Below are positions 5,811-13,556 of a stretch of 14,250 nucleotides of DNA, one piece after another (position 1 is the first letter of the stretch; every line of letters starts with the position of its first letter). The stretch is from Oligoflexaceae bacterium. GTDB lineage: Bacteria; Bdellovibrionota_B; Oligoflexia; Oligoflexales; Oligoflexaceae. The notes beneath the pieces are model-generated. The model was given only the letters and a program-made list of their open reading frames with translations, had not been told where the DNA came from and did no database searches. The translations under genes were made by a program, and so were the position numbers. The DNA lies in NCBI GenBank assembly GCA_947474445.1, contig CANJJY010000066.1, positions 1 to 14,250 on the forward strand, read 5' to 3'.

Positions 5811-7649
5811 CTATCGCGGCGGACTCTTCTCCGTAAAGTAAAAGAAATCGCGATTGTCTGGATATCCGATATAGCGAGGGACGTTGCCCTTGAATCGTTC
5901 GTCGAGAACTTTCATGCCCTTGATCAGATGCTGCGGCGTTAGGTCCGCGCCTTTGGCCTTGGCGTATACGGTCATGTAAGTGTGTTCCAAAGCATTCATA
6001 TCGAGATGCATGGCGTAGTCACAGCCGTAAGCTTGAAAAACGCGCGCCATCGCCGAGGGCGTCATGCTCGAGAAATAGCCGTAGATGAGAAACTTTCGTC
6101 CCTTGTTGAACTGCTGACAGACTCCAGCACGCAGGGTCCTGAACTTTCTATCCTGCGATCCCGACCAGTTGCCGAGGGTCCAGTTGCTGACATATTTGCC
6201 AGGAATGCCTTCTTTTTTAGTCTTGTCGGTTTCAATCACCGCCATTCCGTTTTGTCTGACGAAGCGCATCTGGGACTGCCGCGCGCGATCCTCATCGGTC
6301 CAGGTCTTCAGTTCGACCGAACCATCGCGATAGACGATGAGCGAGGCGAGGTCGGGATGCAGACTGCTGATGACCACGCCGTTTTCCATGAATCCATAGT
6401 GGGAACCAGCATTCTTCTTTGAGAGGTCGCCCCAACGAAAGGCTCCATGATCGCGCTTGAATCCACCGGTGAAAATGCCGACCATCCTTTCGGCGACGTA
6501 AGGTGGAATCAAACCGGTGCGGACCAGCGGGTCGGTCGTATCAAATCCATCGGGCCCTTTGAGCTTATCGTTCCTCACATCGGGAAGCGTGCGTTCCGAC
6601 CAACCGACGGCGGGGTGATCCGTACCGAGCGCGAAAGACAAATCGAGTTGACTCATATCGAAGGCGACCAGATAGGACACAGCTCCGAGTTCGACGTCGT
6701 CGAGATCTTTGACGTAAGATCGGTAGCTCTTGAGCAGTTCGGGATCGATCGCGCGCGGTTCGATGACGCTGACGTACACGGCATCGCGATCGCGGGTGTT
6801 ATACCAGCGTCCGATTTCCATCTCATCGCCTACCACGCCTTTGAGCGCAATCCCGAGATCTTTAGTCGGGAGCATGACGCCGCTGAAGTTGGGCCCCATC
6901 ATCGGCGCGCGCGGTGCGTTGGGCAATTCCGAATCCCCCGCTTTCTTGCTGTTCTGCGGATTCGAGGTGATCAAAAAGCTGTCTTTGAAGACGGTTTCCT
7001 TGACGATGTTAGTAATCGTTTCACCGCCCCAGACTTTGGCGCGTAAGAATTCTGCGACCCATTCTTTGGTCGTGCGATAGCCATCGATGCGATTGCGGAG
7101 GTAGATGCGGTTATCGCAGAGTCCGACGAAAGGTGAATTCGCCTGCCGCGCGGCGCGCAAGGGATACTGCGAGGCCTGGGTCCAGAGCTCACAGCCGACG
7201 CCGGCACCCTTGGCGTTCTTCAGCCAAACTCCGCCGGGGAAGGCAGGATTGAGTTCGATCGAGGTCTCGGCATCGGGATTATCGAGATGCATCCACTCGA
7301 TTTTCTGGGGCGACCATTCCAATTTCAGCAAAAGCCAAACATTGACCGCTGGATTGAGATTCACCAGCGTGATTTCTGCCGGTCCACCCGGTCCACCACC
7401 CAGCAACTTGGTCTCGCGCCGATCGGTCTGCAGTTCGACGACGGTCCGGCCCACTCCGGGCTGACCCGGGCCCTGTGGTGGCGGTAGCTTAGCTGGAAAA
7501 TTGGCCTTGAGAGCGACGGCTTTCGAGAGTTCCTCGAGCAGGCAGATCACATCACCGATGTCGCGGCAGATGGTCTCTTCAGTCTCTGAATCTTGGGCAC
7601 ATAAGGGGCGGGCGATGAGGAGGGAAAAAAAGACGAGGGAGTACCGCAT
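5811..7649 (-). CDS. Large secreted protein with probable phosphodiester-glycosidase (NAGPA-like) domain
   Basis: The 612-residue protein begins with a clear Sec signal peptide, MRYSLVFFSLLIARPLCA followed by Q. Residues about 20-330 show no domain I know; there is a Gly/Pro-rich piece (PPPQGPGQPGVG and LGGGPGGP). From about 390 the sequence resembles the NAGPA / phosphodiester glycosidase fold: GIFTGGFKRDHGAFRWGD, then SHYGFMENGVVISSLHPDLA, then LIVYRDGSVELKTW, and near the end YGCDYAMHLDMNALEHTY in the place of the usual DGGGS segment (D550). The fold assignment is by motif order, not strong identity. If right, it would cleave sugar-phosphodiester bonds in the periplasm or at the surface. 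The ATG at 7649 was chosen because the signal peptide starts there; in-frame GTG 7712 and ATG 7700 would give longer N-termini without a ribosome site. It heads the operon with the HAD-UbiA and slyD genes. Confidence 0.72.
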   Translation of the reverse strand: MRYSLVFFSLLIARPLCAQDSETEETICRDIGDVICLLEELSKAVALKANFPAKLPPPQGPGQPGVGRTVVELQTDRRETKLLGGGPGGPAEITLVNLNPAVNVWLLLKLEWSPQKIEWMHLDNPDAETSIELNPAFPGGVWLKNAKGAGVGCELWTQASQYPLRAARQANSPFVGLCDNRIYLRNRIDGYRTTKEWVAEFLRAKVWGGETITNIVKETVFKDSFLITSNPQNSKKAGDSELPNAPRAPMMGPNFSGVMLPTKDLGIALKGVVGDEMEIGRWYNTRDRDAVYVSVIEPRAIDPELLKSYRSYVKDLDDVELGAVSYLVAFDMSQLDLSFALGTDHPAVGWSERTLPDVRNDKLKGPDGFDTTDPLVRTGLIPPYVAERMVGIFTGGFKRDHGAFRWGDLSKKNAGSHYGFMENGVVISSLHPDLASLIVYRDGSVELKTWTDEDRARQSQMRFVRQNGMAVIETDKTKKEGIPGKYVSNWTLGNWSGSQDRKFRTLRAGVCQQFNKGRKFLIYGYFSSMTPSAMARVFQAYGCDYAMHLDMNALEHTYMTVYAKAKGADLTPQHLIKGMKVLDERFKGNVPRYIGYPDNRDFFYFTEKSPPR

Positions 7650-7880
7650 CCAACTCGTCGAGTGGATAGACGAAAATAAGCTTTCGACACCAAATTGCAT
7701 GCGTTTTGCCACGAGAGAGAATGCGGATCAAAGGACCTATCGCCAATTCTCGGGGGAGGCTTGAGAAAAACCTTAAAACGCTGCCGCAGAAAGGCGTAAT
7801 CGTCTCAAGTCACTAAGGATTTTTTCAGAAAGCTTGCGTACAATGGGGAAGAGCACCAAGTTCTAGGGAGGGTACCGCGG
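7650..7880. promoter_or_regulatory. Divergent promoter region between the NAGPA-like and lipoprotein genes
   Basis: This gap separates two divergent genes and must carry both promoters. On the plus strand TACAAT (7839-7844) is a good -10 box, but no clear -35 box is at the right distance. AGGGAGGG (7865-7872) is a strong ribosome site that fixes the GTG at 7881. On the minus strand TTGGCG (7746-7741) and CATTCT (7723-7718) are spaced by 17 bases, a weak promoter candidate. No convincing operator was seen. Confidence 0.35.
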
Positions 7881-8774
7881 GTGAAATTTTTTTGGATGGG
7901 CGCGCTGCTTCTGACTTTTGCCTGCATCAGCAGCTGTGTCAGCACCCCCGACTCCTATCCGCCTTCGCGACCTCCCATCGCCGGAACCATACCGCCACGG
8001 CCAGCTTGGGCGAGCGGTGCCCAGGGTCTTTCCAAGGAGCTGACGCGCGCCAACGAAAGCGCGCGCGAAGCCATTATTCTGCGCGAACTCACGCGCGGTA
8101 ACATGCCGAATTTCCTACGAAAACAGGTCTCCGTCAACTTCACCGCCAAGACCCGTTCAGGGCGCAGCAAGAAGGTCACGATCTGGGTCCTCCCCGATTA
8201 TCTGGCACTCGGCAGCGACGCGGATTTTCTCCGCATCCCGATGAGTCCGGTGACGGCCCAGCGCGTGGCGGACCGCTTTGGTCTCATGCTCCCCACGGTA
8301 AAAATGGTCGACACCATCTACCGGGCCGCCCCCTTGCGCCTCGCCCCGCGTCCCCTTCCGGCTAGTCGATTGATGGTAACGACACCGGTTTATTATCGGC
8401 ACAATGCGAATGTGCAGGCGCAAATCGGCAACAAACCGCCGCGCGGCCTGATCGCGGGCCACAAAAAAGACGTCGTCATCACCAACCAGCTGCTCGCGCG
8501 TCCCAAAAAAGTCGCGATCTACGGCTGGCATCGCATCAACGGACGGGCGATCCAGCCACTCAGTCTCGTGCACGGCAATTGGTATGCAGACTATTCGCAC
8601 GGCATTCGCTTGGTGAATCTCATGGTGCGCATCGACAATCAACTGCTGCGCATCAGCGATGTCTTAAAAAATCCCGAGCTCGCGCCGCTCTTGAGCTATG
8701 AAGGCACGATGATCCAGACGCGCTACCGCGTGAACGAAGGCGATCTGCAGAAAAAATGGATGCCTCAGTCCTAA
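7881..8774 (+). CDS. Lipoprotein of the unassigned YGWHR family, paralogue 2
   Basis: The 297-residue protein is the paralogue of the one at 2009-2899. Here the N-terminus is a lipoprotein signal: MKFFWMGALLLTFACISSC with lipobox ISSC (Cys19), followed by a Ser/Pro-rich linker. Conserved blocks are WVLPDYLALGSDADFLRIP, LPTVKMVDTIY, AGHKKDVV (H194), YGWHR (H217), H231 and YADYSHGIRLV (D237, H240). The spacing from H194 to H240 is exactly that of paralogue 1, so no insertion or deletion separates them there. The GTG start at 7881 is supported by AGGGAGGG 8 bases upstream. The gene is followed 14 bases later by adenine deaminase, so both are probably on one transcript, though a functional link is not obvious. 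It is probably anchored in the outer or inner membrane facing the periplasm. The function is unknown, and a metal-dependent hydrolase is only a guess from the invariant His and Asp. Confidence 0.86.
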   Translation: MKFFWMGALLLTFACISSCVSTPDSYPPSRPPIAGTIPPRPAWASGAQGLSKELTRANESAREAIILRELTRGNMPNFLRKQVSVNFTAKTRSGRSKKVTIWVLPDYLALGSDADFLRIPMSPVTAQRVADRFGLMLPTVKMVDTIYRAAPLRLAPRPLPASRLMVTTPVYYRHNANVQAQIGNKPPRGLIAGHKKDVVITNQLLARPKKVAIYGWHRINGRAIQPLSLVHGNWYADYSHGIRLVNLMVRIDNQLLRISDVLKNPELAPLLSYEGTMIQTRYRVNEGDLQKKWMPQS

Positions 8775-8788
8775 TCGAGGAAAGTCTT

Positions 8789-10579
8789 ATGCCGTCGAAA
8801 ACTTCTTTTCCTGATCTTGAAAGTTTGCATCGCGGGATTCGTCAGGCGCGCGCCGAGCTGCCGGCCGATGTGTGTCTGCGGCATGTCAAGGTTCTCGATG
8901 TTTTTGCCGGTGAATTCGTTGAAATTGATGTGGCTTGGGCAGATGGCCGCATCGTCGGCTTGGGCCCTGGTTATCAGGCGCGCGAGTCGATCGATGCGCG
9001 GGGACTTTACGCTGTTCCCGGTTTTATCGATGCGCATGTGCACATAGAGAGCAGTCTGATGACGCCGTCTCGCTTTGCCGAGGCGGTCTTGCCCTGCGGG
9101 ACGACTTCGGTGATCTGGGATCCCCATGAGATAGCCAACGTTTGGGGTCTCGATGGGATACGCTGGGCCTTGGCTGCGAGTGAAGATCTGCTCCTCGATG
9201 TCTTTGTGATGGTCCCGAGCTGCGTGCCGAGCACTAGCGCCGCACTCGGTTTGGAAAGCAGTGGAGCCAACCTCACGGCCGCCGATCTCGCGCCTTTTCG
9301 CGGGCATCCGCGGGTTCTCGGCCTCGCGGAAATGATGAATTTTCCCGGACTTTTGAACGGCGATGCTGAAGTCCTGCAGAAGCTGTTGGATTTTCAGGGA
9401 CTGCGACGCGACGGCCACTGTCCCGGTTTGAGTGGACTTGATTTGAATGCTTATGCGATGGCCGGCATCCACAGCTGTCACGAATCGACCAGTCTCAGCG
9501 AAGCGCGCGAAAAAATGATGAAGGGCATTCACGTTCTGATCCGTGAGGGATCCTGCGCGAAAGACGCTGCCGCGCTCGTGCCGCTGATTACGCCCTTCAG
9601 CTCAGCGGCGCTGGCGCTCTGCAGTGACGATCGCAATCCTTTGGATATCCTGGAAGATGGACACATCAGTTCGATCATCCAGATCGCCTTGCGTTCAGGC
9701 AAAAATCCTGAAGAAGTCTTTCGGACGGCCAGCTACGGCGCGGCGCGCATCTATGGGCTGGATGACCGCGGCGCGCTCGCCCCCGGATACTGGGCCGATC
9801 TCTGTCTCGTGCGTCCCCAGTCGGGAGGTTGGCGTCATGGATTTGAGATCGAGGCTGTCTATAAACGCGGTCGCAAGATCGAAGCAGCGATGACGACAGG
9901 TCAAGCGCCGGCGATCCCGCGGCAAAGCAACCTGCACCTCACCGCGCCGACCCTCGAGCAGCTGCGGATTCCCGCCTCGGGTTCCACAGCTGAAGTGCGG
10001 GTGATCGGCGTAATTCCGCGGCAGATTCTCACGCATGACGAGCGCGCCACCCTACCGGTTTCAGCTGGAGACGTGCAGGCTGATCCCAGCCGCGACGTGC
10101 TCAAGATCAGTGTGTTTGAACGTCATCATGGAAGTGGTTCAAATGCAACCGCCTTCGTGCGCGGGTTTGGAATTAAAACCGGCGCGATCGCGACGAGTAT
10201 CAATCACGATTCTCATAATCTCATCGGCGTTGGTTCGAGCGAGACGGCGATGATCGCTGCTTTTCGCGCCTTGATGAAGATCGACGGCGGCATCGTCGTC
10301 CTCTCGGATGCGGGTGAACTCGAAGTCTTGCCCCTCCCCATTGCCGGCCTGATGACTGATGCCAGCCCGAAGTGGGTGGCCGAGCGTCTGCGCAAACTCA
10401 AAGAGCTCGCGCGATCGATCGGCTGCGTCTTGGAGGAGCCTTTCCTGCAGCTGTCGTTTCTGGCGCTGCCCGTTATTCCCTCTTTGAAGATCACCGATCG
10501 CGGTCTGGTCGATGTGCATCGTTTTGCCAAAGTTCCTGTCGTGTTGGAAGCGGAAGGTAAGTCTCAAGAAATTCGCTAA
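8789..10579 (+). CDS. ade: Adenine deaminase
   Basis: The 596-residue cytosolic metalloenzyme converts adenine to hypoxanthine and ammonia in purine salvage. Its length fits the family (about 580-590 residues). The amidohydrolase barrel carries the HxH motif in DAHVHIESS (H83, H85), further His ligands in RDGHCPGLSG (H210) and SCHEST (H231), and the catalytic Asp in LCSDDR (D280). The C-terminal family-specific domain is complete, with the segments GFGIKTGAIATSINHDSHN and IDGGIVVLSDAGE. The ATG at 8789 is preceded by GAGGAAAG, which favours it over the in-frame ATG at 8756 that would overlap the preceding gene. The gene is 14 bases downstream of the YGWHR lipoprotein gene. No clear terminator is seen after it, and no purine-responsive element is visible upstream. 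Confidence 0.95.
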   Translation: MPSKTSFPDLESLHRGIRQARAELPADVCLRHVKVLDVFAGEFVEIDVAWADGRIVGLGPGYQARESIDARGLYAVPGFIDAHVHIESSLMTPSRFAEAVLPCGTTSVIWDPHEIANVWGLDGIRWALAASEDLLLDVFVMVPSCVPSTSAALGLESSGANLTAADLAPFRGHPRVLGLAEMMNFPGLLNGDAEVLQKLLDFQGLRRDGHCPGLSGLDLNAYAMAGIHSCHESTSLSEAREKMMKGIHVLIREGSCAKDAAALVPLITPFSSAALALCSDDRNPLDILEDGHISSIIQIALRSGKNPEEVFRTASYGAARIYGLDDRGALAPGYWADLCLVRPQSGGWRHGFEIEAVYKRGRKIEAAMTTGQAPAIPRQSNLHLTAPTLEQLRIPASGSTAEVRVIGVIPRQILTHDERATLPVSAGDVQADPSRDVLKISVFERHHGSGSNATAFVRGFGIKTGAIATSINHDSHNLIGVGSSETAMIAAFRALMKIDGGIVVLSDAGELEVLPLPIAGLMTDASPKWVAERLRKLKELARSIGCVLEEPFLQLSFLALPVIPSLKITDRGLVDVHRFAKVPVVLEAEGKSQEIR

Positions 10580-10683
10580 GAGCACCTAAGACTCTCTCAA
10601 GCCACCAAAAATTATCCCACGTGTTAATTCGAATAAGCGTATCTAAGTCCCCCAATAGACCACATATTTTGCTTCCAAAAAAA

Positions 10684-10741
10684 TTGACTACAGGTCGACT
10701 CAAGAAAGATCGCATCAGCTTCCGATAAGGAAGTTGAGGAG
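10684..10741 (+). promoter_or_regulatory. Possible -35 box and ribosome site before the SUMF1 lipoprotein gene
   Basis: The 173-base gap after ade holds TTGACT (10684-10689), a good -35 match, but only poor -10 candidates (AAAGAT at 10705-10710) follow. GAGGAG near 10736-10741 is a strong Shine-Dalgarno sequence, although its 11-base distance to the ATG at 10753 is longer than usual. A separate transcript starting here is plausible but not proven. Confidence 0.25.
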
Positions 10742-10752
10742 ATCAAAAGACA

Positions 10753-12114
10753 ATGAAACAAGTATTGATCATCCCTTTCATCTTCTTGGTAATCGTGGCT
10801 TGCAACGATTCCAACTTAAAAGAAAAGATGCCGCAGCAGAGTGCGCTTGCGGATTCGGCTGTCACGATCGACGAAGGTTCGACAGGCAGTGGCAGTACTG
10901 CTGCTGCCTCTAACGACACGAGCGGGAATGAAAGCGTGACTCCTCCACAGAGGATAGCAGGCGCCTACCTCTACTGCGGAAAATACGCACCCGCTAGCGA
11001 TGGAAAACAGATCTATATGGACTGCGAAGTCTTAAGAACTTCAGATTATACTCCAGCCGACGCTCGAGGACTTTGGTCGGCAACGATCAATGAGCGCCAA
11101 TCAGGGGAAAGCGTAAGTGTCGTCAATAGTGAAAAAGGAATTTTTCAGGTTAAGTCAGAGAGCTCCATCATGCTGAACGCGACGCTCTCGCGCCTGCAAA
11201 TAAGTTTTTCCGGCTCCGTCGACGGCATGGACGGAATGCTTTCTCAAAGCGGAACCAACGCGGAAAAGGCACCTGCCCCCGCAGCGCAAACAGCCGGCGC
11301 GGCAGCGGCGCTGGTTTGCCCCTCCGGATATGCAATGGTTCCTGGTGATACGGCCTATGGTACGAATGCTTTCTGTGTGATGCAGTACGAAGCAAAAAAT
11401 GATGGGGCAGGAGTCCCAGTTTCCACAGCTGCCAAACGACCTTGGACTAACATAACCCAACCCGATGCCCAGGATCGCTGCGCAGCGCTGGGAATGGGCT
11501 ATGATCTGATCAACAATGCTGAATGGATGACACTGGCGGTCCATTTGAGTCTTCTTGCTGGCAACTGGAGATTTGGTCAGGTTGGTGTGGGAGAGTTGAG
11601 TCGGGGACATACCGATAACGATCCGGTCGGAAGCTGCCCAGCATCTAACGATCCAACCATGGCCTATGTCCAGGGTAACTGTACTGGCACAAATACGGGA
11701 GATTTTAGTCAAAGACGGACTCAATTCACCGCTGCGGGCGCGGCTATCTGGGATTTGTCTGGCAATGTTTGGGATTGGACCAGTACAGTGATAGACAATG
11801 CGAACAAGCCATTCAGCAATATAGATGCAGGCCCCGTCGATGCCTTTCGTGACTACACGACAATCAACAGCAATTTTACTGCAATCTCACTTTCACTCCT
11901 TATTCCTACCAACGCTACACAGCCCCAATGGACTGAAAGCTGGATCATCTCGGGCCGCTACTGGTCGGGACTCAGTGGACGTGGAGGCGCGATGGCCCGC
12001 GGAGCGACATGGGACGACTTTCAAGATGCGGGTATCTTTGCTCTCAATCTAAAACATGATGGTAGCTACACCAGTGAATACAATGGCTTTCGTTGCGTGC
12101 TGCGAAAGCCCTGA
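10753..12114 (+). CDS. Lipoprotein with C-terminal SUMF1 / FGE-sulfatase domain
   Basis: The 453-residue protein has a lipoprotein signal with lipobox IVAC (Cys17). A low-complexity Ser/Gly/Thr linker follows (about 35-70), then a small unassigned domain (YLYCGKYAPASDGK to about 160) and an Ala/Pro linker. From C189 to the end it is a SUMF1/FGE-sulfatase-type (C-lectin-like) domain: CPSGYAMVPGD, FCVMQYEAKN, RPWTNITQPDAQDRCAALG, YDLINNAEWMTLA, AIWDLSGNVWDWTS, GRGGAMARGATWDD and the closing GFRCVLRKP. Such domains in surface proteins usually bind or display rather than generate formylglycine. I see no basis to call it an FGE enzyme, and no sulfatase is nearby. It stands 156 bases before three pseudopilin-like genes on the same strand, which suggests a surface or secretion-tip role. 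This is inference. Confidence 0.86.
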   Translation: MKQVLIIPFIFLVIVACNDSNLKEKMPQQSALADSAVTIDEGSTGSGSTAAASNDTSGNESVTPPQRIAGAYLYCGKYAPASDGKQIYMDCEVLRTSDYTPADARGLWSATINERQSGESVSVVNSEKGIFQVKSESSIMLNATLSRLQISFSGSVDGMDGMLSQSGTNAEKAPAPAAQTAGAAAALVCPSGYAMVPGDTAYGTNAFCVMQYEAKNDGAGVPVSTAAKRPWTNITQPDAQDRCAALGMGYDLINNAEWMTLAVHLSLLAGNWRFGQVGVGELSRGHTDNDPVGSCPASNDPTMAYVQGNCTGTNTGDFSQRRTQFTAAGAAIWDLSGNVWDWTSTVIDNANKPFSNIDAGPVDAFRDYTTINSNFTAISLSLLIPTNATQPQWTESWIISGRYWSGLSGRGGAMARGATWDDFQDAGIFALNLKHDGSYTSEYNGFRCVLRKP

Positions 12115-12119
12115 TTAAG

Positions 12120-12137
12120 GTCAGGGTGACACCTGAC
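12120..12137 (+). terminator. Weak hairpin after the SUMF1 lipoprotein gene
   Basis: GTCAGG (12120-12125) pairs with CCTGAC (12132-12137) around the loop GTGACA, 6 bases after the stop codon. No T tract follows, so this is at most a weak or rho-assisted terminator or attenuator before the pseudopilin genes. Confidence 0.25.
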
Positions 12138-12270
12138 GCCGAACACTTTAATACAACCTTACGCACCCTATTTTTCCCTATCAATTCAGCTATTTAACCT
12201 CTTCTAAAAATCCCTTTCATCCTCGGTGACGGCACCGCCGATAGTCTCTATCAACGAGGCGAGGGCTCAG

Positions 12271-12936
12271 GTGCAAGTTCAAAAGTTAAAACGATTCTAC
12301 CGAGGGCTCTCGCTCGCCAGCGAAGAGGGGACTAGCCTTATCGCTCTCATGATAGGGGCGGGTATCCTAGGTATCGCTTTAACGATGATCTCTCAATATT
12401 ACCTCCAGGCCAAACTTCAGGCTAAGATTCTCAATAGCGAAGCCGACCTCAATGCTCATACCGCTATTCTCCTCACCCAAGCCCTGACCGCTAATTGCTC
12501 GCGGCTGGAAGCTCTCCATGCGACCTTCGTGCCGACTATTTCACAACCAACCCTGATCAAAGAGCGCAATGACTTAAGTCGAGGGGAATCATCCAACCTT
12601 TTCGCCATCGTTCGTGATCCGACGGCGCCTAAGAAGGCGCTTTCCTTAAGCAGCCCCCCTGAGAATCAATCGGGCTATTCCGTTAAAAAGCTTTCGATGT
12701 TCCAAAAATCCAATATTCTTGGAAAGTCTCCCCCGCGAGTCCTCGCTGAATTAGTGGTGGAGGGAATCCATCGCAACTCCAAGAAGAACTGGCAATTTAG
12801 AATACCCCTCGTTCTCGATCTCACGGCTGGCGGTCAGATTGATGATTGTCTCAGAGATCCTGACGTGAAACAGATGTGCAACGAGAGAGGCGGGACTTTC
12901 ATCGACGATGATTTCGAACGTCCCTGCGCGCTCTAA
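12271..12936 (+). CDS. Pseudopilin-like protein 1 with Cys-containing tail
   Basis: The 221-residue product has a type IV prepilin-like N-terminus: a basic leader ending in SLASEEG, then TSLIALMIGAGILGIALTMI as the hydrophobic helix. Cleavage by prepilin peptidase after G20 would leave Thr+1. Position +5 is Ala, not the usual Glu. A weakly defined globular part follows, and the tail reads CLRDPDVKQMCNERGGTFID and ends in ERPCAL. The GTG at 12271 is preceded by GAGGCGAGGG and gives a normal 20-residue leader. An in-frame GTG at 12226 has no ribosome site, so I prefer the shorter form. The gene starts a tight run of three related genes; the gap to the next is 29 bases. Its role is probably a minor or pseudopilin subunit of a type II secretion or type IV pilus-like assembly. 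Confidence 0.76.
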   Translation: MQVQKLKRFYRGLSLASEEGTSLIALMIGAGILGIALTMISQYYLQAKLQAKILNSEADLNAHTAILLTQALTANCSRLEALHATFVPTISQPTLIKERNDLSRGESSNLFAIVRDPTAPKKALSLSSPPENQSGYSVKKLSMFQKSNILGKSPPRVLAELVVEGIHRNSKKNWQFRIPLVLDLTAGGQIDDCLRDPDVKQMCNERGGTFIDDDFERPCAL

Positions 12937-12965
12937 AATAAACGGCGACTGTGAGAAGCATGACT

Positions 12966-13556
12966 ATGAAAGAATCTGGATTTAGCATTTTAGAAAATGT
13001 TTTCATACTGGCCTTCGTTCTCGTCAGCGCCCAATGGACGAACACCCGCTTCCTCCAGGCGAGAGCCGTCAACAGCAATCACGCTGCGCGACTCAAAGCT
13101 GAGCAAGACATCATCAGCCTCATGCAGGTGACCAACGAGGCCTCCATCTGTGAACACCTAAACTTCGTAAAAAGCGGCATCTATCTCGGCGCTGATCGAC
13201 GGCGACTCGGGACCTTTGATGAAATCAAACTCGATGGTGTTTCCCTCGTTAAAAAAGGGAAAAAACTCAATTATGAGATTAAGTCTATCACCCTCGACCA
13301 AGATAGCCCTATATTCGGCCAGAATCCCAAAAGAGCTCAGGCCTACATCAAGGTAAATACTGACTTCACGGACGAAACCGGAAAATCTATTCAGCGGATC
13401 AACTATGATTCTAAACATCGCGGGATTTCGCTGGTGTTAGTCGCCGATCCTACAGGTCTTGTGGTCGGGTGCTATGGGAGTTTCTCGCGACGCTTAGCCT
13501 GTGAAGACAGCCAGGGCGTCTACGACATGGAGGCGATACCAAATTGCAAAATCTAA
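12966..13556 (+). CDS. Pseudopilin-like protein 2 with Glu+5 and Cys-containing tail
   Basis: The 196-residue product is the most canonical prepilin of the three. It has a short leader MKESG, then FSILENVFILAFVLVSAQW with Phe+1 and Glu+5, which serve N-methylation and subunit assembly. The globular part has alternating short strands (LGTFDEIKLDGVSLVKKGKK). The C-terminus is SRRLACEDSQGVYDME followed by AIPNCKI, which matches the tail pattern of its neighbours. In-frame starts exist at GTG 12951, ATG 12960 and ATG 12966. The last has GAGAAG 7 bases before it and gives the shortest leader, typical of type IV class-a pilins. The 3' end overlaps the start of the next gene by 13 bases, which implies coupled translation. 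Confidence 0.8.
   Translation: MKESGFSILENVFILAFVLVSAQWTNTRFLQARAVNSNHAARLKAEQDIISLMQVTNEASICEHLNFVKSGIYLGADRRRLGTFDEIKLDGVSLVKKGKKLNYEIKSITLDQDSPIFGQNPKRAQAYIKVNTDFTDETGKSIQRINYDSKHRGISLVLVADPTGLVVGCYGSFSRRLACEDSQGVYDMEAIPNCKI
13529..13533 (+). promoter_or_regulatory. Shine-Dalgarno site that fixes a TTG start
   Basis: A perfect GGAGG lies inside the end of pseudopilin gene 2, 10 bases before the TTG at 13544. It supports that TTG as the start of pseudopilin gene 3. The next in-frame ATG (13595) would delete the leader peptide and has no properly spaced ribosome site. Confidence 0.6.

Noticed and set aside
6447..7046. 199-residue plus-strand frame opposite the NAGPA-like gene
   Set aside because: It is a shadow frame without a start signal or recognisable domain; the minus-strand gene has a signal peptide and domain motifs.
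11155..11724. 189-residue minus-strand frame inside the SUMF1 lipoprotein gene
   Set aside because: It has no recognisable domain or ribosome site and lies opposite conserved SUMF1 motifs.
10753..12114. True formylglycine-generating enzyme
   Set aside because: The protein is an exported lipoprotein, no sulfatase gene is near, and the domain alone does not prove FGE activity.
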